This document shows positions 51,421 to 63,692 of a DNA stretch of 64,000 nucleotides, in pieces. Position 1 is the first letter of the stretch; every line of letters begins with the position of its first letter. This DNA is from Pseudomonas oryzihabitans (GTDB lineage Bacteria; Pseudomonadota; Gammaproteobacteria; Pseudomonadales; Pseudomonadaceae). The notes under the pieces are model-generated. The model saw nothing but the letters and a program-made list of their open reading frames with translations, had not been told where the DNA came from and did not search any database. The stretch is from the NCBI RefSeq assembly GCF_007665395.1, contig NZ_VDND01000005.1:62001-126000 (forward strand). Reading direction: 5' to 3'. The translations under genes and the position numbers were made by a program.

Positions 51421-52463
51421 CGGCGCTGGATCTTGAAGTTGAAGGTCTTGGTGGCCTTGCGCGGCACGATCTGGCCGCCAGACACCCGCGGCGCGAAGCG
51501 CCATTCGCCAAGCACGTCGAGTACGGCGCGTTCCAGTTGCTTGTTCGAGGCCTCCAGCACCTGGATATCGGCGAGGCGCCCGTCGGCGGTCACAGTGAAC
51601 ATCACCCGCACCTCACCCCCTACCCCACGGCGACGCAGGATTTCCGGATACTCCGGCGCCGTCATCTTGATCGGCCGGATGTCGGCGTCATCGATGCTGC
51701 CGGTTGGCAGGCCTGCGGTCTTCGGCGGACCGGGAGGCGCGGCCGCCGGCGTCGGCTGACTGGGTGCGGCCGTGGTAGCCGGCGCGGGTGCCGGCGTCGG
51801 TGCCGCCTCGGCGACCGGCTCAGGCGTGGGCTCGACCTTCTTCGGCAGGGGCTTCTGCTGGCTGTGCTCGACCGGCTTGGGCTTCGGCTTGGGTTTGGGC
51901 TTTTCCACCACCGGCTTGGGCGGCTCCACCGGTTTCGGCGGCTCCACCGGTTTCGGCGGCTCCACGGGCTTGGGCGGCTCCGGCGGTGGCGGTTCGGGTT
52001 GCGGCGGCGGAGGCGCGGGCGGTGCCGGTGTGGGCGCGGGTGGCTCCGGTACCGGCTTGGGCAGCTGGATGAAGCTAACCTGCATGGGCTCGTCACCCTT
52101 GGCGATCTTCAGCTCGGGTGGCGTCTGAACCACCAGGAACAGCGCCGCGGCCATGCTGGCATGCATGATCAGCGACAGGGCCGAGGCAGCGCCCCAGCCA
52201 CGGCCGCGCGGTGGCTGTTCACCCGGCTCGGCGGCTCCTACCGAGGTGAGCGCCGGGGTGAGGATCTCTTCGTTTCGCTCCGGCATCCGGAACGACAGGA
52301 TGGTGGCGGAAGACTCGCCACGGTTTGCGTTGACCCCGGCGACCGGTTCCACATCGCCCACCATGGCGGCCCTGTTGGGTCCTTGGATGGATTCGACGTG
52401 TTCGCCGTCGGAGCGCTCGGCGACTACGGTCGGTTCAGGTCGGGCAAGGGGCGTCAGAGCCAT
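51417..52463 (-). CDS. tonB: TonB energy transducer (Pseudomonas TonB1-like)
   Basis: 348 residues. A long cytoplasmic N-terminus (about 95 residues) precedes the membrane anchor (SALSLIMHASMAAALFLVVQ), then a Pro-rich periplasmic spacer with four PKPVEP-type repeats, then the TonB C-terminal domain (RPIKMTAPEYPEILRRRGVGGEVRVMFTVTADG). The extended N-terminus is a feature of P. aeruginosa TonB1. It couples the proton motive force to outer-membrane siderophore receptors. exbB/exbD are not linked. A Fur box lies in the promoter. Confidence 0.95.
   Translation of the reverse strand: MALTPLARPEPTVVAERSDGEHVESIQGPNRAAMVGDVEPVAGVNANRGESSATILSFRMPERNEEILTPALTSVGAAEPGEQPPRGRGWGAASALSLIMHASMAAALFLVVQTPPELKIAKGDEPMQVSFIQLPKPVPEPPAPTPAPPAPPPPQPEPPPPEPPKPVEPPKPVEPPKPVEPPKPVVEKPKPKPKPKPVEHSQQKPLPKKVEPTPEPVAEAAPTPAPAPATTAAPSQPTPAAAPPGPPKTAGLPTGSIDDADIRPIKMTAPEYPEILRRRGVGGEVRVMFTVTADGRLADIQVLEASNKQLERAVLDVLGEWRFAPRVSGGQIVPRKATKTFNFKIQRR
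51901..51981. repeat. 18-bp tandem repeats encoding the TonB Pro-Lys spacer
   Basis: The unit GGCGGCTCCACCGGTTTC occurs exactly twice (51919-51936, 51937-51954), then once with three changes (51955-51972), then as a partial copy. It encodes repeating PPKPVE residues and may change in number by slippage. Confidence 0.85.
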
Positions 52464-52487
52464 GGGAACGATACGCAGAGGAAGTCA

Positions 52488-52510
52488 ATTTAATAATCAT
52501 TATCATTAAC
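52488..52510. promoter_or_regulatory. Fur box of tonB
   Basis: The sequence ATTTAATAATCATTATCATTA contains overlapping GATAAT-type hexamers on the minus strand (TAATGATAATGATTATTA). This is close to the Fur consensus and lies about 25 bases before the tonB ATG. Confidence 0.85.
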
Positions 52511-52528
52511 TGAACGAATTTGGCAACC

Positions 52529-53485
52529 TCAAATGTCGCGAATGGTCCCGCGTATCCCCTTTTCAAGGGCCTCTAGGTCTGGCATTTCCGCCAGGATCAA
52601 CTCCAGCCGATTGTCCCGTCGCCAGGGGGTCGGCTCCCAGTGTCCTTCCCGGGCCACGCCGTTGTAGGCCTGCCAGCCGTCTTCCAGCTGCAGGCAGGCC
52701 TTTAGCCGCAACAGACCCGGAAGATCCGCCAGCAGGGCCAGCAGCGTCGGACCGGCGAAGCTGTGGCTCGGGTGCCAGCGCCAGCCGAGAGCATGCTGCC
52801 CCTCCTGGGTATGGCTGAATCTCAGCGGTCGACCGGGCAGCAGCAGTGCCTGGGGTGGCGCGGCGCCCTCCGGCTCGGGTAGCTCGCCGCTTGCCGAGAT
52901 GGCGGTCGTCGTCCGTGGCAGGTCCTCCAGGGCGATCCGGCCCGCCGAGGTCCAGTACAGCGGCCGGTCGCGCAGCAGCGGGGGCGGATTCGTGCGCTCC
53001 AGGTGCTCGCTCTTGTTGAGCACCACCAGACCGGCCAGCTCCAGGGCCTGTTGCTGGGCCGCCACCAGGGGCGGGCCATCGACCAGTTGCCGGGCATCCA
53101 CCACCCAGACCAGCGGCTGTAGGGTCAGTACCCCGGCCCAGGGCGGCGCCTGGAGCTGGCGATAGAGACTGGCCGGATGCCCCAGGCCGGAGGGTTCGAT
53201 GAACAGCCGCTGTGGCCGCGCCCGCCGCAGCAGGCGGGTCAGGGCCACCTGCAGGGGCACGCCCTGCACACAGCACAGGCAGCCACCCGGTACCTCGGCG
53301 ATGGCCAGGCCGTCGTCGGCGGTGGTCATGAGCGCCGCATCGAGACCGATCTGGCCGAATTCGTTGACCAGGATGGCCCAGCGCTCGTCACCCGGACGCT
53401 GGGCGAACAGCTGGCGGATCAGGGTCGTCTTGCCGGCACCCAGGGGACCGGCGATCACATGGGTCTTGATATCGGCTAGGCGCAT
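52529..53485 (-). CDS. G3E GTPase, CobW/COG0523 metal chaperone family
   Basis: 318 residues. P-loop GPLGAGKTT (about 13-21), the metal-binding GGCLCC motif (about 67-72, CXCC), EPSGLGHP switch segment and NKSE for base recognition are all present, followed by a short CobW C-terminal domain. COG0523 proteins deliver metals such as Zn to client enzymes. It is beside tonB in P. aeruginosa as well. No Zur site is obvious upstream. Confidence 0.9.
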   Translation of the reverse strand: MRLADIKTHVIAGPLGAGKTTLIRQLFAQRPGDERWAILVNEFGQIGLDAALMTTADDGLAIAEVPGGCLCCVQGVPLQVALTRLLRRARPQRLFIEPSGLGHPASLYRQLQAPPWAGVLTLQPLVWVVDARQLVDGPPLVAAQQQALELAGLVVLNKSEHLERTNPPPLLRDRPLYWTSAGRIALEDLPRTTTAISASGELPEPEGAAPPQALLLPGRPLRFSHTQEGQHALGWRWHPSHSFAGPTLLALLADLPGLLRLKACLQLEDGWQAYNGVAREGHWEPTPWRRDNRLELILAEMPDLEALEKGIRGTIRDI

Positions 53486-53536
53486 GGCGAAAGGTCGAAT
53501 GCTAGAGTGGCGGTTTCGTCTGGGAGATTGGCTGGA

Positions 53537-53887
53537 ATGTGGCGACTGTTGATGACCCTGGCCCTGTTGCCGTCACTGGCGCTCGCCGATGCCTGCGTGA
53601 TCCGCAGTCGCCAAGGCAGTGTGGACGTGCAGGTCTGCCAGAGCAATATCGACATCCCCGCCCAGTTGTTCCACGAGGGCTTCTGCCAGCCCCAGCTCAA
53701 GGGTCAGCAGACCGAGGTCCGTTTCGTCGAGCGGTGCCCGGTGGGCGAGATCGGCATCTGCCAGGGCGCCCGCAGCCCCGGTGTACCCTATCGGCAGGAC
53801 ATCCACTACTACGGCGAACCCGGCGACGGGCGTTTCCTCGCCGTCGCCTGTGTCCAGCAGAACCGGGGCAGTTGGCGGGTACCCTGA
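53537..53887 (+). CDS. Small secreted cysteine-containing protein, unknown function
   Basis: 116 residues with a clear signal peptide (MWRLLMTLALLPSLALA-DACV). The mature part has about six cysteines (ACVIRSR, QVCQSN, GFCQPQ, ERCPVG, GICQGA, VACVQQ), suggesting periplasmic disulfides. It is divergent from the G3E GTPase gene, as a hypothetical gene is in P. aeruginosa. No domain recognised. Confidence 0.75.
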   Translation: MWRLLMTLALLPSLALADACVIRSRQGSVDVQVCQSNIDIPAQLFHEGFCQPQLKGQQTEVRFVERCPVGEIGICQGARSPGVPYRQDIHYYGEPGDGRFLAVACVQQNRGSWRVP

Positions 53888-53929
53888 CGAATTCCACCAC
53901 CCGGCGCCGGCGAGAGCGTCGTGCGCCAC

Positions 53930-54343
53930 TCAGGCTACCTTGGCCTGAACGGTGAACAGACTCGCCCCCAAGGCCACGAAGGACGCGCCGAACAGCCGGT
54001 TCAGCAGGCGGGCACGATGCGGCGCGACGAGCTGGCGCCGGAGCACCCGCGCCAGGGTCACGTAGCAGCCATGGGAAAGCAGCGAGCAGGCCGCGAAGGT
54101 CAGCACGAGAAGACCCAGCTGGGCGTGCGAGTCGCTGTCCGGGCGGATGAACTGCGGCAGGAAGGCGGCGAAGAACAGGATCGCCTTGGGGTTGGTCAGC
54201 GCCACCAGGACCCCGTTGAACAGCAGTCTGCGATTGGACAGCGCACGCCTGGCCGGCGGGTCGAGCCTGTCGAAGGCGCTGCTGCGGGTGAGGGTAACCA
54301 GCAGGGCGACTGCGACGAAACCTAGCCAATCGTGGAGCGACAT
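53930..54343 (-). pseudogene. LysE/RhtB-family exporter with internal deletion
   Basis: The 137-residue frame starts like a LysE protein (MSLHDWLGFVAVALLVTLT) but then passes directly to RSSAFDRLDPPARRALSNRRLLFNGVLVALTNPKAILFFAAFLPQF, which is the normal middle of the family. The PGP motif and about 75-85 residues, including helices two and three, are missing. The 3' end is complete (FGASFVALGASLFTVQAK). The frame is still open, so an in-frame deletion is likely, and the product is probably non-functional. Confidence 0.75.
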
Positions 54344-54449
54344 CCTTGCACCTCGCCTGGACAACTTTCCTTGAATCACCGGGGGTAGCCTGCGCTCAGG
54401 CCGGGATGCCTAGCGCGGGCTCCGACGTGCACCCCAACCAGTGCCTTGA

Positions 54450-54526
54450 GCTCGGAGCGCCGGAACGCCATGCAGAAGACGGTAGCCGAGGCTACCTGGC
54501 CGCTGCAACGGCTCGGCGCTCCGAGC
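54450..54526. terminator. Nested inverted repeat after glmS
   Basis: GCTCGGAGCGCCG (54450-54462) and CGGCGCTCCGAGC (54514-54526) are perfect 13-bp arms. Inside lies GGTAGCC-GA-GGCTACC (54481-54496). It is the likely end of the glmS transcript; the inner hairpin lacks a T-run. Confidence 0.6.
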
Positions 54527-54590
54527 GTTCCACGTGGAACCTTGGCTTATTCCACGGTCACCGATTTCGCCAGGTTGCGCGGCTGGTCCA
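54520..54590. other. Predicted attTn7 site at the glmS 3' end
   Basis: The last glmS codons (encoding [12 protein letters not shown]) are the conserved TnsD recognition region of Tn7. Tn7-like elements insert about 25 bases past the stop, which is about 54522 here. The site appears empty: the expected neighbour region follows with no transposon ends. Confidence 0.7.
54526..54541. other. parS-like ParB-binding palindrome beside glmS
   Basis: CGTTCCACGTGGAACC matches the pseudomonad parS (TGTTCCACGTGGAACC) at 15 of 16 positions. It begins five bases past the glmS stop codon and so falls between the TnsD-binding region and the expected Tn7 insertion point. Confidence 0.78.
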
Positions 54591-56382
54591 CATCGGTGCC
54601 CTTGAACACGGCCACATGGTAGGACAGCAGCTGCAAGGGGATGGTGTAGAGGATCGGCGACAGGGCGTCGTGGATGTGCGGCATGGACACGATGCGGGTG
54701 CCTTCGCCTTGCTCGAAGCCGGCACGCTCGTCGGCGAAGACAATCAGCTGGCCACCCCGCGCCCGTACCTCCTGCAGGTTGGACTTGAGCTTCTCCAGCA
54801 ACTCGTTGTTGGGCGCCACCGTCACCACCGGCATGTCGGCATCCACCAGGGCCAGGGGCCCATGCTTGAGCTCGCCCGCCGGATAGGCCTCGGCGTGGAT
54901 GTAGGAGATCTCCTTGAGCTTGAGCGCGCCCTCCATGGCCACCGGGTATTGCTCGCCGCGCCCGAGGAACAGGGTGTGGTGCTTCTCGGCGAAGGACTCC
55001 GCCAGCTTCTCCACGGTCTTGTCCATGGCCAGGGCTTCATCGAGTCGTGCCGGCAGACGGCGTAACTCGGCGACCAGTTCGGCTTCGATACCGGCAGCCA
55101 GGCGCTGCTGGCAGCGCCCCAGGCTCAGGGTCAGCAGCAACAGCGACACCAGCTGGGTGGTGAAGGCCTTGGTGGAGGCCACGCCGATCTCGGGACCGGC
55201 CTGGGTCAGGAAGCTCAGCTGGGATTCGCGCACCAGGGAGCTGGTCGCCACGTTGCAGATCGCCAGGCTGCTCAGGTAGCCGGACTGCTTGGCCATGCGC
55301 AGGGCGGCCAGGGTGTCGGCCGTTTCGCCGGACTGGGAGATGGTGACGAACAGGGTGTCCGGGCTGACGGCGACGCGGCGGTAGCGGAATTCGCTGGCCA
55401 CTTCCACCTGGCACGGAATCCCCACGTACTCCTCGATCCAGTAGCGGGCCACCGAGCCGGCATGGAAGCTGGTACCGCAGGCGACGATCTGCACCTGGCG
55501 GACCTTGGCGAACAACTCGGTTGCGGACGGACCGAAGGCCTCGGGCAAGACCTGGCCATCGCCCAGGCGGCCTTCCAGGGTGCGCTGGACCACGCTGGGC
55601 TGCTCATGGATTTCCTTGAGCATGAAGTGGCGATAGGCGCCCTTGTCGGCGGCCTCGCTGCCCTCGTGGTACTGCACCGTTTCCCGCTGTACCGGTTGGC
55701 CATCGACGTCCCACAGGCTGACCTGATCCAGGCGGATCTCGGCGACGTCGCCCTCCTCCAGGTAGACGAAGCGATCCGTCACCTGGCGCAAGGCCAACTG
55801 GTCGGAGGCCAGGTAGTTTTCGCCCAGGCCCAGGCCGATGACCAGGGGACTGCCGCTGCGGGTCGCCACCAGGCGATCCGGCTGCTGGCGCCAGATGGCG
55901 GCCAGGCCGTAGGCACCGTGTAGTTCCTTGACCGCCGCCTTGAGCGCCGTGGTCAGATCGCCGCTGTCCTGCAGCTTGAGATGCAACAGGTGGACGATGA
56001 CCTCGGTATCGGTCTGGGAGGTGAAGACGTAGCCCTGGGCCTTGAGCTGGGCGCGTAAGGCTTCGTGGTTCTCGATGATGCCGTTGTGCACCACCGCCAC
56101 GTCACCCTGGGAGAAATGCGGGTGGGCATTGGCCTCGGTGGGCGCGCCATGGGTAGCCCAGCGGGTATGGGCGATGCCCAGGCGACCGGCCAGCGGATCG
56201 GCGAGCAGCCCCGCCTCCAGCTCGCTGACCTTGCCGATGCGGCGCAGTCGCTGCAGCTCGCCCTGGGCGTCCAGCAGCGCCAGCCCGGCGCTGTCGTAGC
56301 CACGGTATTCCAGGCGCTTGAGACCCTCGACCAGAATGGCGGTGATGTTACGCTCGGCAATGGCGCCGACAATTCCACACAT
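54547..56382 (-). CDS. glmS: Glutamine-fructose-6-phosphate aminotransferase (isomerizing)
   Basis: 611 residues, the standard GlmS length. The N-terminal nucleophile Cys follows Met ([12 protein letters not shown]). The glutaminase half ends near residue 240, and two SIS domains follow ([19 protein letters not shown], then [19 protein letters not shown], and [22 protein letters not shown]), ending in the conserved [11 protein letters not shown]. It makes glucosamine-6-phosphate for peptidoglycan and LPS. The glmR regulator gene lies upstream. No glmS ribozyme is expected or seen. Confidence 0.97.
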   Translation of the reverse strand: MCGIVGAIAERNITAILVEGLKRLEYRGYDSAGLALLDAQGELQRLRRIGKVSELEAGLLADPLAGRLGIAHTRWATHGAPTEANAHPHFSQGDVAVVHNGIIENHEALRAQLKAQGYVFTSQTDTEVIVHLLHLKLQDSGDLTTALKAAVKELHGAYGLAAIWRQQPDRLVATRSGSPLVIGLGLGENYLASDQLALRQVTDRFVYLEEGDVAEIRLDQVSLWDVDGQPVQRETVQYHEGSEAADKGAYRHFMLKEIHEQPSVVQRTLEGRLGDGQVLPEAFGPSATELFAKVRQVQIVACGTSFHAGSVARYWIEEYVGIPCQVEVASEFRYRRVAVSPDTLFVTISQSGETADTLAALRMAKQSGYLSSLAICNVATSSLVRESQLSFLTQAGPEIGVASTKAFTTQLVSLLLLTLSLGRCQQRLAAGIEAELVAELRRLPARLDEALAMDKTVEKLAESFAEKHHTLFLGRGEQYPVAMEGALKLKEISYIHAEAYPAGELKHGPLALVDADMPVVTVAPNNELLEKLKSNLQEVRARGGQLIVFADERAGFEQGEGTRIVSMPHIHDALSPILYTIPLQLLSYHVAVFKGTDVDQPRNLAKSVTVE

Positions 56383-56449
56383 GCTTACCTCCCGTTGCCT
56401 GCATTATCCACAGCGACGCTTCAGCGCCAGCTGTGGATGACCTGATTGT

Positions 56450-57220
56450 CTAGTTGTCCACAGCGGCGCGGACCACCTGCACACCGTGTCTTTCAATTGC
56501 CAGTGCCGCCGCGGGCGCCAGGCGTTCATCGGTGATGAGGACGTCTACCCTTTCCCACGGTAGTTCCAGATTCGGAATCCGCCTGCCCAATTTGTCCGCT
56601 TCGGCCATGACCACCACCTCGCGCGCGACCTCGGCCATCACGCGCGAGAGCGACAGGTGTTCGTTGAAGGTGGTGGTACCGCGTTCGGGGTCGAGGCCAT
56701 CGGCGCCGATGAACAGCTGATCGAAGTCGTAGGAACGCAGCACCTGCTCGGCGACCTGGCCCTGGAAGGATTCCGAATGCGGATCCCAGGTCCCGCCGGT
56801 CATCAGCAGCATGGGCTCCTGTTCCAGCTCACGCAGGGCCGTGGCCACCTGCAGCGAATTGGTCATCACCACCAAGCCGGGGCGGCGGTCGAGCTGGGGA
56901 ATCAGCGCCGCCGTGGTGCTGCCACAGTCGACGATGATCCGCGCATGTTCGCGTAGGCGCTGGGCCGCGGCCCGGGCGATGGCCTGCTTGAAGGGCGAGG
57001 CCTGGGGCGGTGCCTCCGCCAACAACTCCTGGGGCATGGCCACCGCGCCGCCATAGCGACGCAGCAGCAGGCCATTGCGCTCGAGCGTGGCCAGGTCCTT
57101 GCGGATGGTGACCTCCGAGGTCTCCAGCTGGCGGGCCAGTTCGTCAACGCTCACCTCGCCTTGCTGCTGGAGCTGGGCGAGGATGGCGTGGCGACGCTGA
57201 GCGGTATTGCGACGGGTCAT
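56450..57220 (-). CDS. glmR: DeoR-family regulator GlmR
   Basis: 256 residues. A DeoR HTH (RRHAILAQLQQQGEVSVDELARQLETSEVTIRKDLATLERNGLLLRRYGGA, about 8-58) is followed by a DeoR C-terminal sensor domain (ARIIVDCGSTTAALIPQL, then FQGQVAEQVLRSYDFDQLFIGADG). Its position between glmU and glmS is that of the pseudomonad glmR gene, which controls aminosugar synthesis. It lies 67 bases before glmS. Confidence 0.92.
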   Translation of the reverse strand: MTRRNTAQRRHAILAQLQQQGEVSVDELARQLETSEVTIRKDLATLERNGLLLRRYGGAVAMPQELLAEAPPQASPFKQAIARAAAQRLREHARIIVDCGSTTAALIPQLDRRPGLVVMTNSLQVATALRELEQEPMLLMTGGTWDPHSESFQGQVAEQVLRSYDFDQLFIGADGLDPERGTTTFNEHLSLSRVMAEVAREVVVMAEADKLGRRIPNLELPWERVDVLITDERLAPAAALAIERHGVQVVRAAVDN

Positions 57221-57274
57221 AAATTTCGATTCGAAAGATAATGGATCGAATCAAAACCTAATCGCGGACTTTCG

Positions 57275-58642
57275 TCAAGCCTTGGGCGCCTTCTTCGGTC
57301 GCTGCCACCCCGCCTTGTTGACCTGACGAGCACGGCCCAGCGCCAGGGTATCGGCCGGCACGTCCGCCGTAATGACCGAGCCTGCCGCCGTAGTCGCGCC
57401 GTCACCCAGGGTGACCGGGGCCACCAGGGAGCTGTTGGAGCCGACGAAGACGTCCGCGCCGATTTCGGTTCGAAACTTGTTGGCTCCGTCATAGTTGCAG
57501 GTGATGGTCCCCGCGCCTATGTTGCTGCCCGCCCCTATGAGTGCATCGCCCAGGTAGGTGAGATGGCCGGCCTTGGCGCCGTCCTGCAGGTGGGCGTTCT
57601 TCAACTCGACGAAGTTGCCCACATGGGCCTTGCTGCCCAGTTCGCTGCCAGGGCGCAGCCGGGCGAAGGGACCGACGTCGGCGCCCTCCCCGACAACGGC
57701 GCCGTCCAGATGGCTGTTGGCCTTGATGAGGGCACCGCGCTTGAGGACGCTGTCCTTGATCACGCAATTCGGGCCGATCACCACGCCATCTTCCAGGACC
57801 ACCCGGCCTTCGAGGATGACATTGATGTCGATGGAGACATCCCGCCCGGCCTCGACCTGGCCACGCTGGTCGAAGCGCAACGGGTCCAGCAGGGTCACGC
57901 CCTGCAGCATCAGGCGCTCGGCAGCGCGCAATTGGTTGTGACGCTCCAGCTGCGCCAGTTGCCGGCGATCGTTGGCACCCTGGACTTCCATGGCATCCGC
58001 CGGCTGGCTGGTGGCGACGGTCAGGCCGTCCGCTACCGCCAGGGCGATGACGTCGGTCAGGTAGTACTCGCCCTGGGCATTGCTATTGGACAGCCGGCCC
58101 AGCCAGTCGGCCAGGCGCTGGCCGGGGACGGCGAGGATACCGGTGTTGCCTTCGCGGATGGCGCGCTGGGCGGCGCTGGCGTCCTTGTGTTCGACGATGG
58201 CGGTCACCCGGCCCTCGCCGTCACGGAGGATGCGGCCATAGCCGGTGGGATCGTCCAGCTCCACCGTCAGCAGCGCCAGGTGCTGGTCATCCACCTGCTG
58301 CAGCAGGCGCTGCAGGGTCTCGGTCTGGATCAGCGGCACATCGCCATAGAGGATCAGCACCCGCTCCGCCTTCAGCGCCGGCGCCGCCTGGGCCACCGCA
58401 TGGCCGGTGCCGAGCTGTTCGGCCTGGAGGACGAAGCTCACGTCGTCCGCCGCCAGCTGCTGGCGAACCTGGTCGGCGCCATGGCCGATGACGACGTGGA
58501 TGCCGGCCGGCTGCAGTTCACGGGCGCGGTCGAGGACATGCCCCAGCATGCTGCGACCGGCTACCGGATGCAGCACCTTGGGCAGAGCGGATCTCATGCG
58601 GGTGCCCTGGCCAGCGGCCAGGATGACGATTTCCAGAGACAT
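57275..58642 (-). CDS. glmU: Bifunctional GlmU uridyltransferase/acetyltransferase
   Basis: 455 residues. The N-terminal pyrophosphorylase domain has [18 protein letters not shown] (about 8-25) and LYGDVPL, and the C-terminal left-handed beta-helix shows hexapeptide repeats ([44 protein letters not shown]) and [15 protein letters not shown]. It makes UDP-N-acetylglucosamine from glucosamine-1-phosphate. The start at 58642 gives [13 protein letters not shown]; a longer frame has no support. Confidence 0.96.
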   Translation of the reverse strand: MSLEIVILAAGQGTRMRSALPKVLHPVAGRSMLGHVLDRARELQPAGIHVVIGHGADQVRQQLAADDVSFVLQAEQLGTGHAVAQAAPALKAERVLILYGDVPLIQTETLQRLLQQVDDQHLALLTVELDDPTGYGRILRDGEGRVTAIVEHKDASAAQRAIREGNTGILAVPGQRLADWLGRLSNSNAQGEYYLTDVIALAVADGLTVATSQPADAMEVQGANDRRQLAQLERHNQLRAAERLMLQGVTLLDPLRFDQRGQVEAGRDVSIDINVILEGRVVLEDGVVIGPNCVIKDSVLKRGALIKANSHLDGAVVGEGADVGPFARLRPGSELGSKAHVGNFVELKNAHLQDGAKAGHLTYLGDALIGAGSNIGAGTITCNYDGANKFRTEIGADVFVGSNSSLVAPVTLGDGATTAAGSVITADVPADTLALGRARQVNKAGWQRPKKAPKA

Positions 58643-58743
58643 CGGAACCTCGGAGACAGGAGGAAGAGACGGACCGGCGGCCGAGGGCGACAGGGCCCCG
58701 TGAGCGCCGACCACGCGGAATTTCTCGCGCCACTTTTCGGGCG

Positions 58744-58774
58744 ACAAAAGAAAAGGGTAGCCGAAGCTACCCTT
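58744..58774 (-). terminator. Rho-independent terminator of the atp operon
   Basis: On the minus strand AAGGGTAGC-TTCG-GCTACCCTT is followed by TTCTTTTG. It is 24 bases past the atpC stop. Confidence 0.95.
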
Positions 58775-58797
58775 GTCGTTACAGCCTGACCTTGCGC

Positions 58798-59223
58798 TTA
58801 GCGCTTGGCCTGCCGCTTGAGCTGCTGGATGGTGCGCAGCTGGGCGGCGGCTTCGGCGAGCTGAGTGGCGGCAGCGGTGTAGTCGAACTCCGTGCCCTTG
58901 TCGCTCAGTGCTGCCTCGGCGCGCTGCTTGGCTTCCAGAGCGGCAGCCTCGTCGATGTCGGCGGCGCGGCTGGCGGTATCGGCCAGCACTTCGACGACAT
59001 TCGGCTGCACTTCCAGGAAACCGCCGGAGATGTAGAACACCTCCTCGGCGCCCCCGGCCTTGACCAGGCGGATGGGGCCCGGCTTCAGGTCGGTGAGCAG
59101 CGGCGCATGGCCCGGGGCGATACCCAGATCACCCAGGTGGCCGTGGGCGATGATCATCTCCACCGCGCCGGAGAAGATTTCCCCTTCCGCGCTGACGATG
59201 TCGCATTGGACTGTCTTGGCCAT
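58798..59223 (-). CDS. atpC: ATP synthase epsilon subunit
   Basis: 141 residues. The beta-sandwich opening ([42 protein letters not shown]) and the C-terminal helical hairpin are complete. It belongs to the central stalk of F1 and regulates ATPase activity. It is the last gene of the atp operon. Confidence 0.96.
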   Translation of the reverse strand: MAKTVQCDIVSAEGEIFSGAVEMIIAHGHLGDLGIAPGHAPLLTDLKPGPIRLVKAGGAEEVFYISGGFLEVQPNVVEVLADTASRAADIDEAAALEAKQRAEAALSDKGTEFDYTAAATQLAEAAAQLRTIQQLKRQAKR

Positions 59224-59261
59224 AGCGTGCCTCTAAGAGCGCCCGTCGCCGGGCGCGGCAG

Positions 59262-60656
<1,395 letters not shown>

Positions 60657-60668
60657 TTAAGCTGTCCG

Positions 60669-61532
60669 TCAGACCGCGGCGGCGCCGCCGACGATTTCCG
60701 AAATTTCTTGGGTGATCGCAGCCTGGCGAGCCTTGTTGTAGACCAGCTGCAGCTCCTTGATGAGATCGCCGGCGTTGTCCGTGGCGTTCTTCATCGCGAT
60801 CATCCGCGCGGCCTGTTCGCTGGCAGCGTTCTCGACCACGGCCTGGTACACCTGGGATTCCACGTAGCGCACCAGCAGACCGTCGAGCAGGGTCTTGGCG
60901 TCGGGCTCGTAGAGGTAGTCCCAGTGCTTGCCCTGCAGCTCACCGCCCTCGGTCGGCACCAGGGGTACCAGCTGCTGGATGGTCGGCTTCTGGGTCATGG
61001 TGTTGACGAAGACGTTGGACACCACATACAGACGGTCGATACGGCCGTCCAGGTAGGCATCCAGCATCACCTTGATGCTGCCGATCAGATCGCCGATCGC
61101 CGGCGCTTCGCCGAGGTGGCTGATGGCCGCGACCACGTTGCCGCCGAAGCTGCGGAAGAAGGAGGCACCCTTGGCCCCGATCACCGCCAGATCGATTTCC
61201 ACGCCCCTGCCGCGCTGGTCGCTCATGTCGCGGACCAGAGCCTTGAACAGGTTGGTGTTCAGACCACCGGCCAGACCCCGATCGGAGCTGACCACGATGT
61301 AACCGACGCGCTTGACCTCGCGTTCCACCATGAAGGCATGGCGGTACTCGGGGTTGGCGTTGGCCAGGTGGCCGATCACAGCGCGGATGCGCTCGGCATA
61401 AGGCTTGCTGGCAGCCATGCGGGCCTGAGCCTTACGCATCTTGCTGACCGCAACCTTTTCCATGGCGCTGGTGATCTTCTGTGTGCTTTTGATGCTCGCG
61501 ATCTTGCCGCGAATCTCTTTTGCGCCTGCCAT
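60669..61532 (-). CDS. atpG: ATP synthase gamma subunit
   Basis: 287 residues. The N-terminal coil ([28 protein letters not shown]) and C-terminal coil ([44 protein letters not shown]) form the rotating shaft of F1. Full length. Confidence 0.97.
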   Translation of the reverse strand: MAGAKEIRGKIASIKSTQKITSAMEKVAVSKMRKAQARMAASKPYAERIRAVIGHLANANPEYRHAFMVEREVKRVGYIVVSSDRGLAGGLNTNLFKALVRDMSDQRGRGVEIDLAVIGAKGASFFRSFGGNVVAAISHLGEAPAIGDLIGSIKVMLDAYLDGRIDRLYVVSNVFVNTMTQKPTIQQLVPLVPTEGGELQGKHWDYLYEPDAKTLLDGLLVRYVESQVYQAVVENAASEQAARMIAMKNATDNAGDLIKELQLVYNKARQAAITQEISEIVGGAAAV

Positions 61533-61580
61533 GTGACACCTATCGGGTTGGCAAACGGGGGCTGGCGCCCCCGTCGCGGC

Positions 61581-63125
<1,545 letters not shown>

Positions 63126-63143
63126 GCTACTGCCCCTTCAAAC

Positions 63144-63680
63144 TCAAGGTTTCAACGCTTCGGCCAGTTGCGCGAGCTTGCCGCGAACGGAGCCATCGAT
63201 TACCAAGTCGCCGGCGCGGATAACCACACCACCGATCAGGCTCGCATCCTCGGATGCATTTAGTCGCACTTGTCGACCTAGCCTTGCGCTGAGAGCCTTG
63301 GCGAGTTTGTCTTGCTGTTCGTCGCTCAGGGCGAAAGCACTGGTGACTTCCGCCTCGATGGATTTTTCCTGCTCGGCCTTGTACGCCTCGTAGATCTCGG
63401 CGATGGCCGGGAACAGGTCGATCCGGTTGTTTTCTGCCACGGTCCGAACGAAGTTCTGGGACTGTGCATCCAGCTGATCGCCACATACGTCGATGAGCAA
63501 TCCGGCCTTGGCGTCCGCAGTCAACTGCGGCTGCTGAAGCAGCTGGCGCACGGTCCCATCTTGGGATACCGCGGCGAGCAGCCCTAGCGCGGCCGACCAT
63601 TGGGTCAGCTGCTGCTGGGACTGTGCGAACTCGAAAGCCGCCTTGGCATAGGGCCGGGCCAGCGTGTTCAGTTCTGCCAT
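63144..63680 (-). CDS. atpH: ATP synthase delta subunit
   Basis: 178 residues. The opening [26 protein letters not shown] and the C-terminal signature [28 protein letters not shown] are those of the OSCP/delta family, which joins F1 to the b subunit stalk. Confidence 0.96.
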   Translation of the reverse strand: MAELNTLARPYAKAAFEFAQSQQQLTQWSAALGLLAAVSQDGTVRQLLQQPQLTADAKAGLLIDVCGDQLDAQSQNFVRTVAENNRIDLFPAIAEIYEAYKAEQEKSIEAEVTSAFALSDEQQDKLAKALSARLGRQVRLNASEDASLIGGVVIRAGDLVIDGSVRGKLAQLAEALKP

Positions 63681-63692
63681 TGGTGGCCTCGC

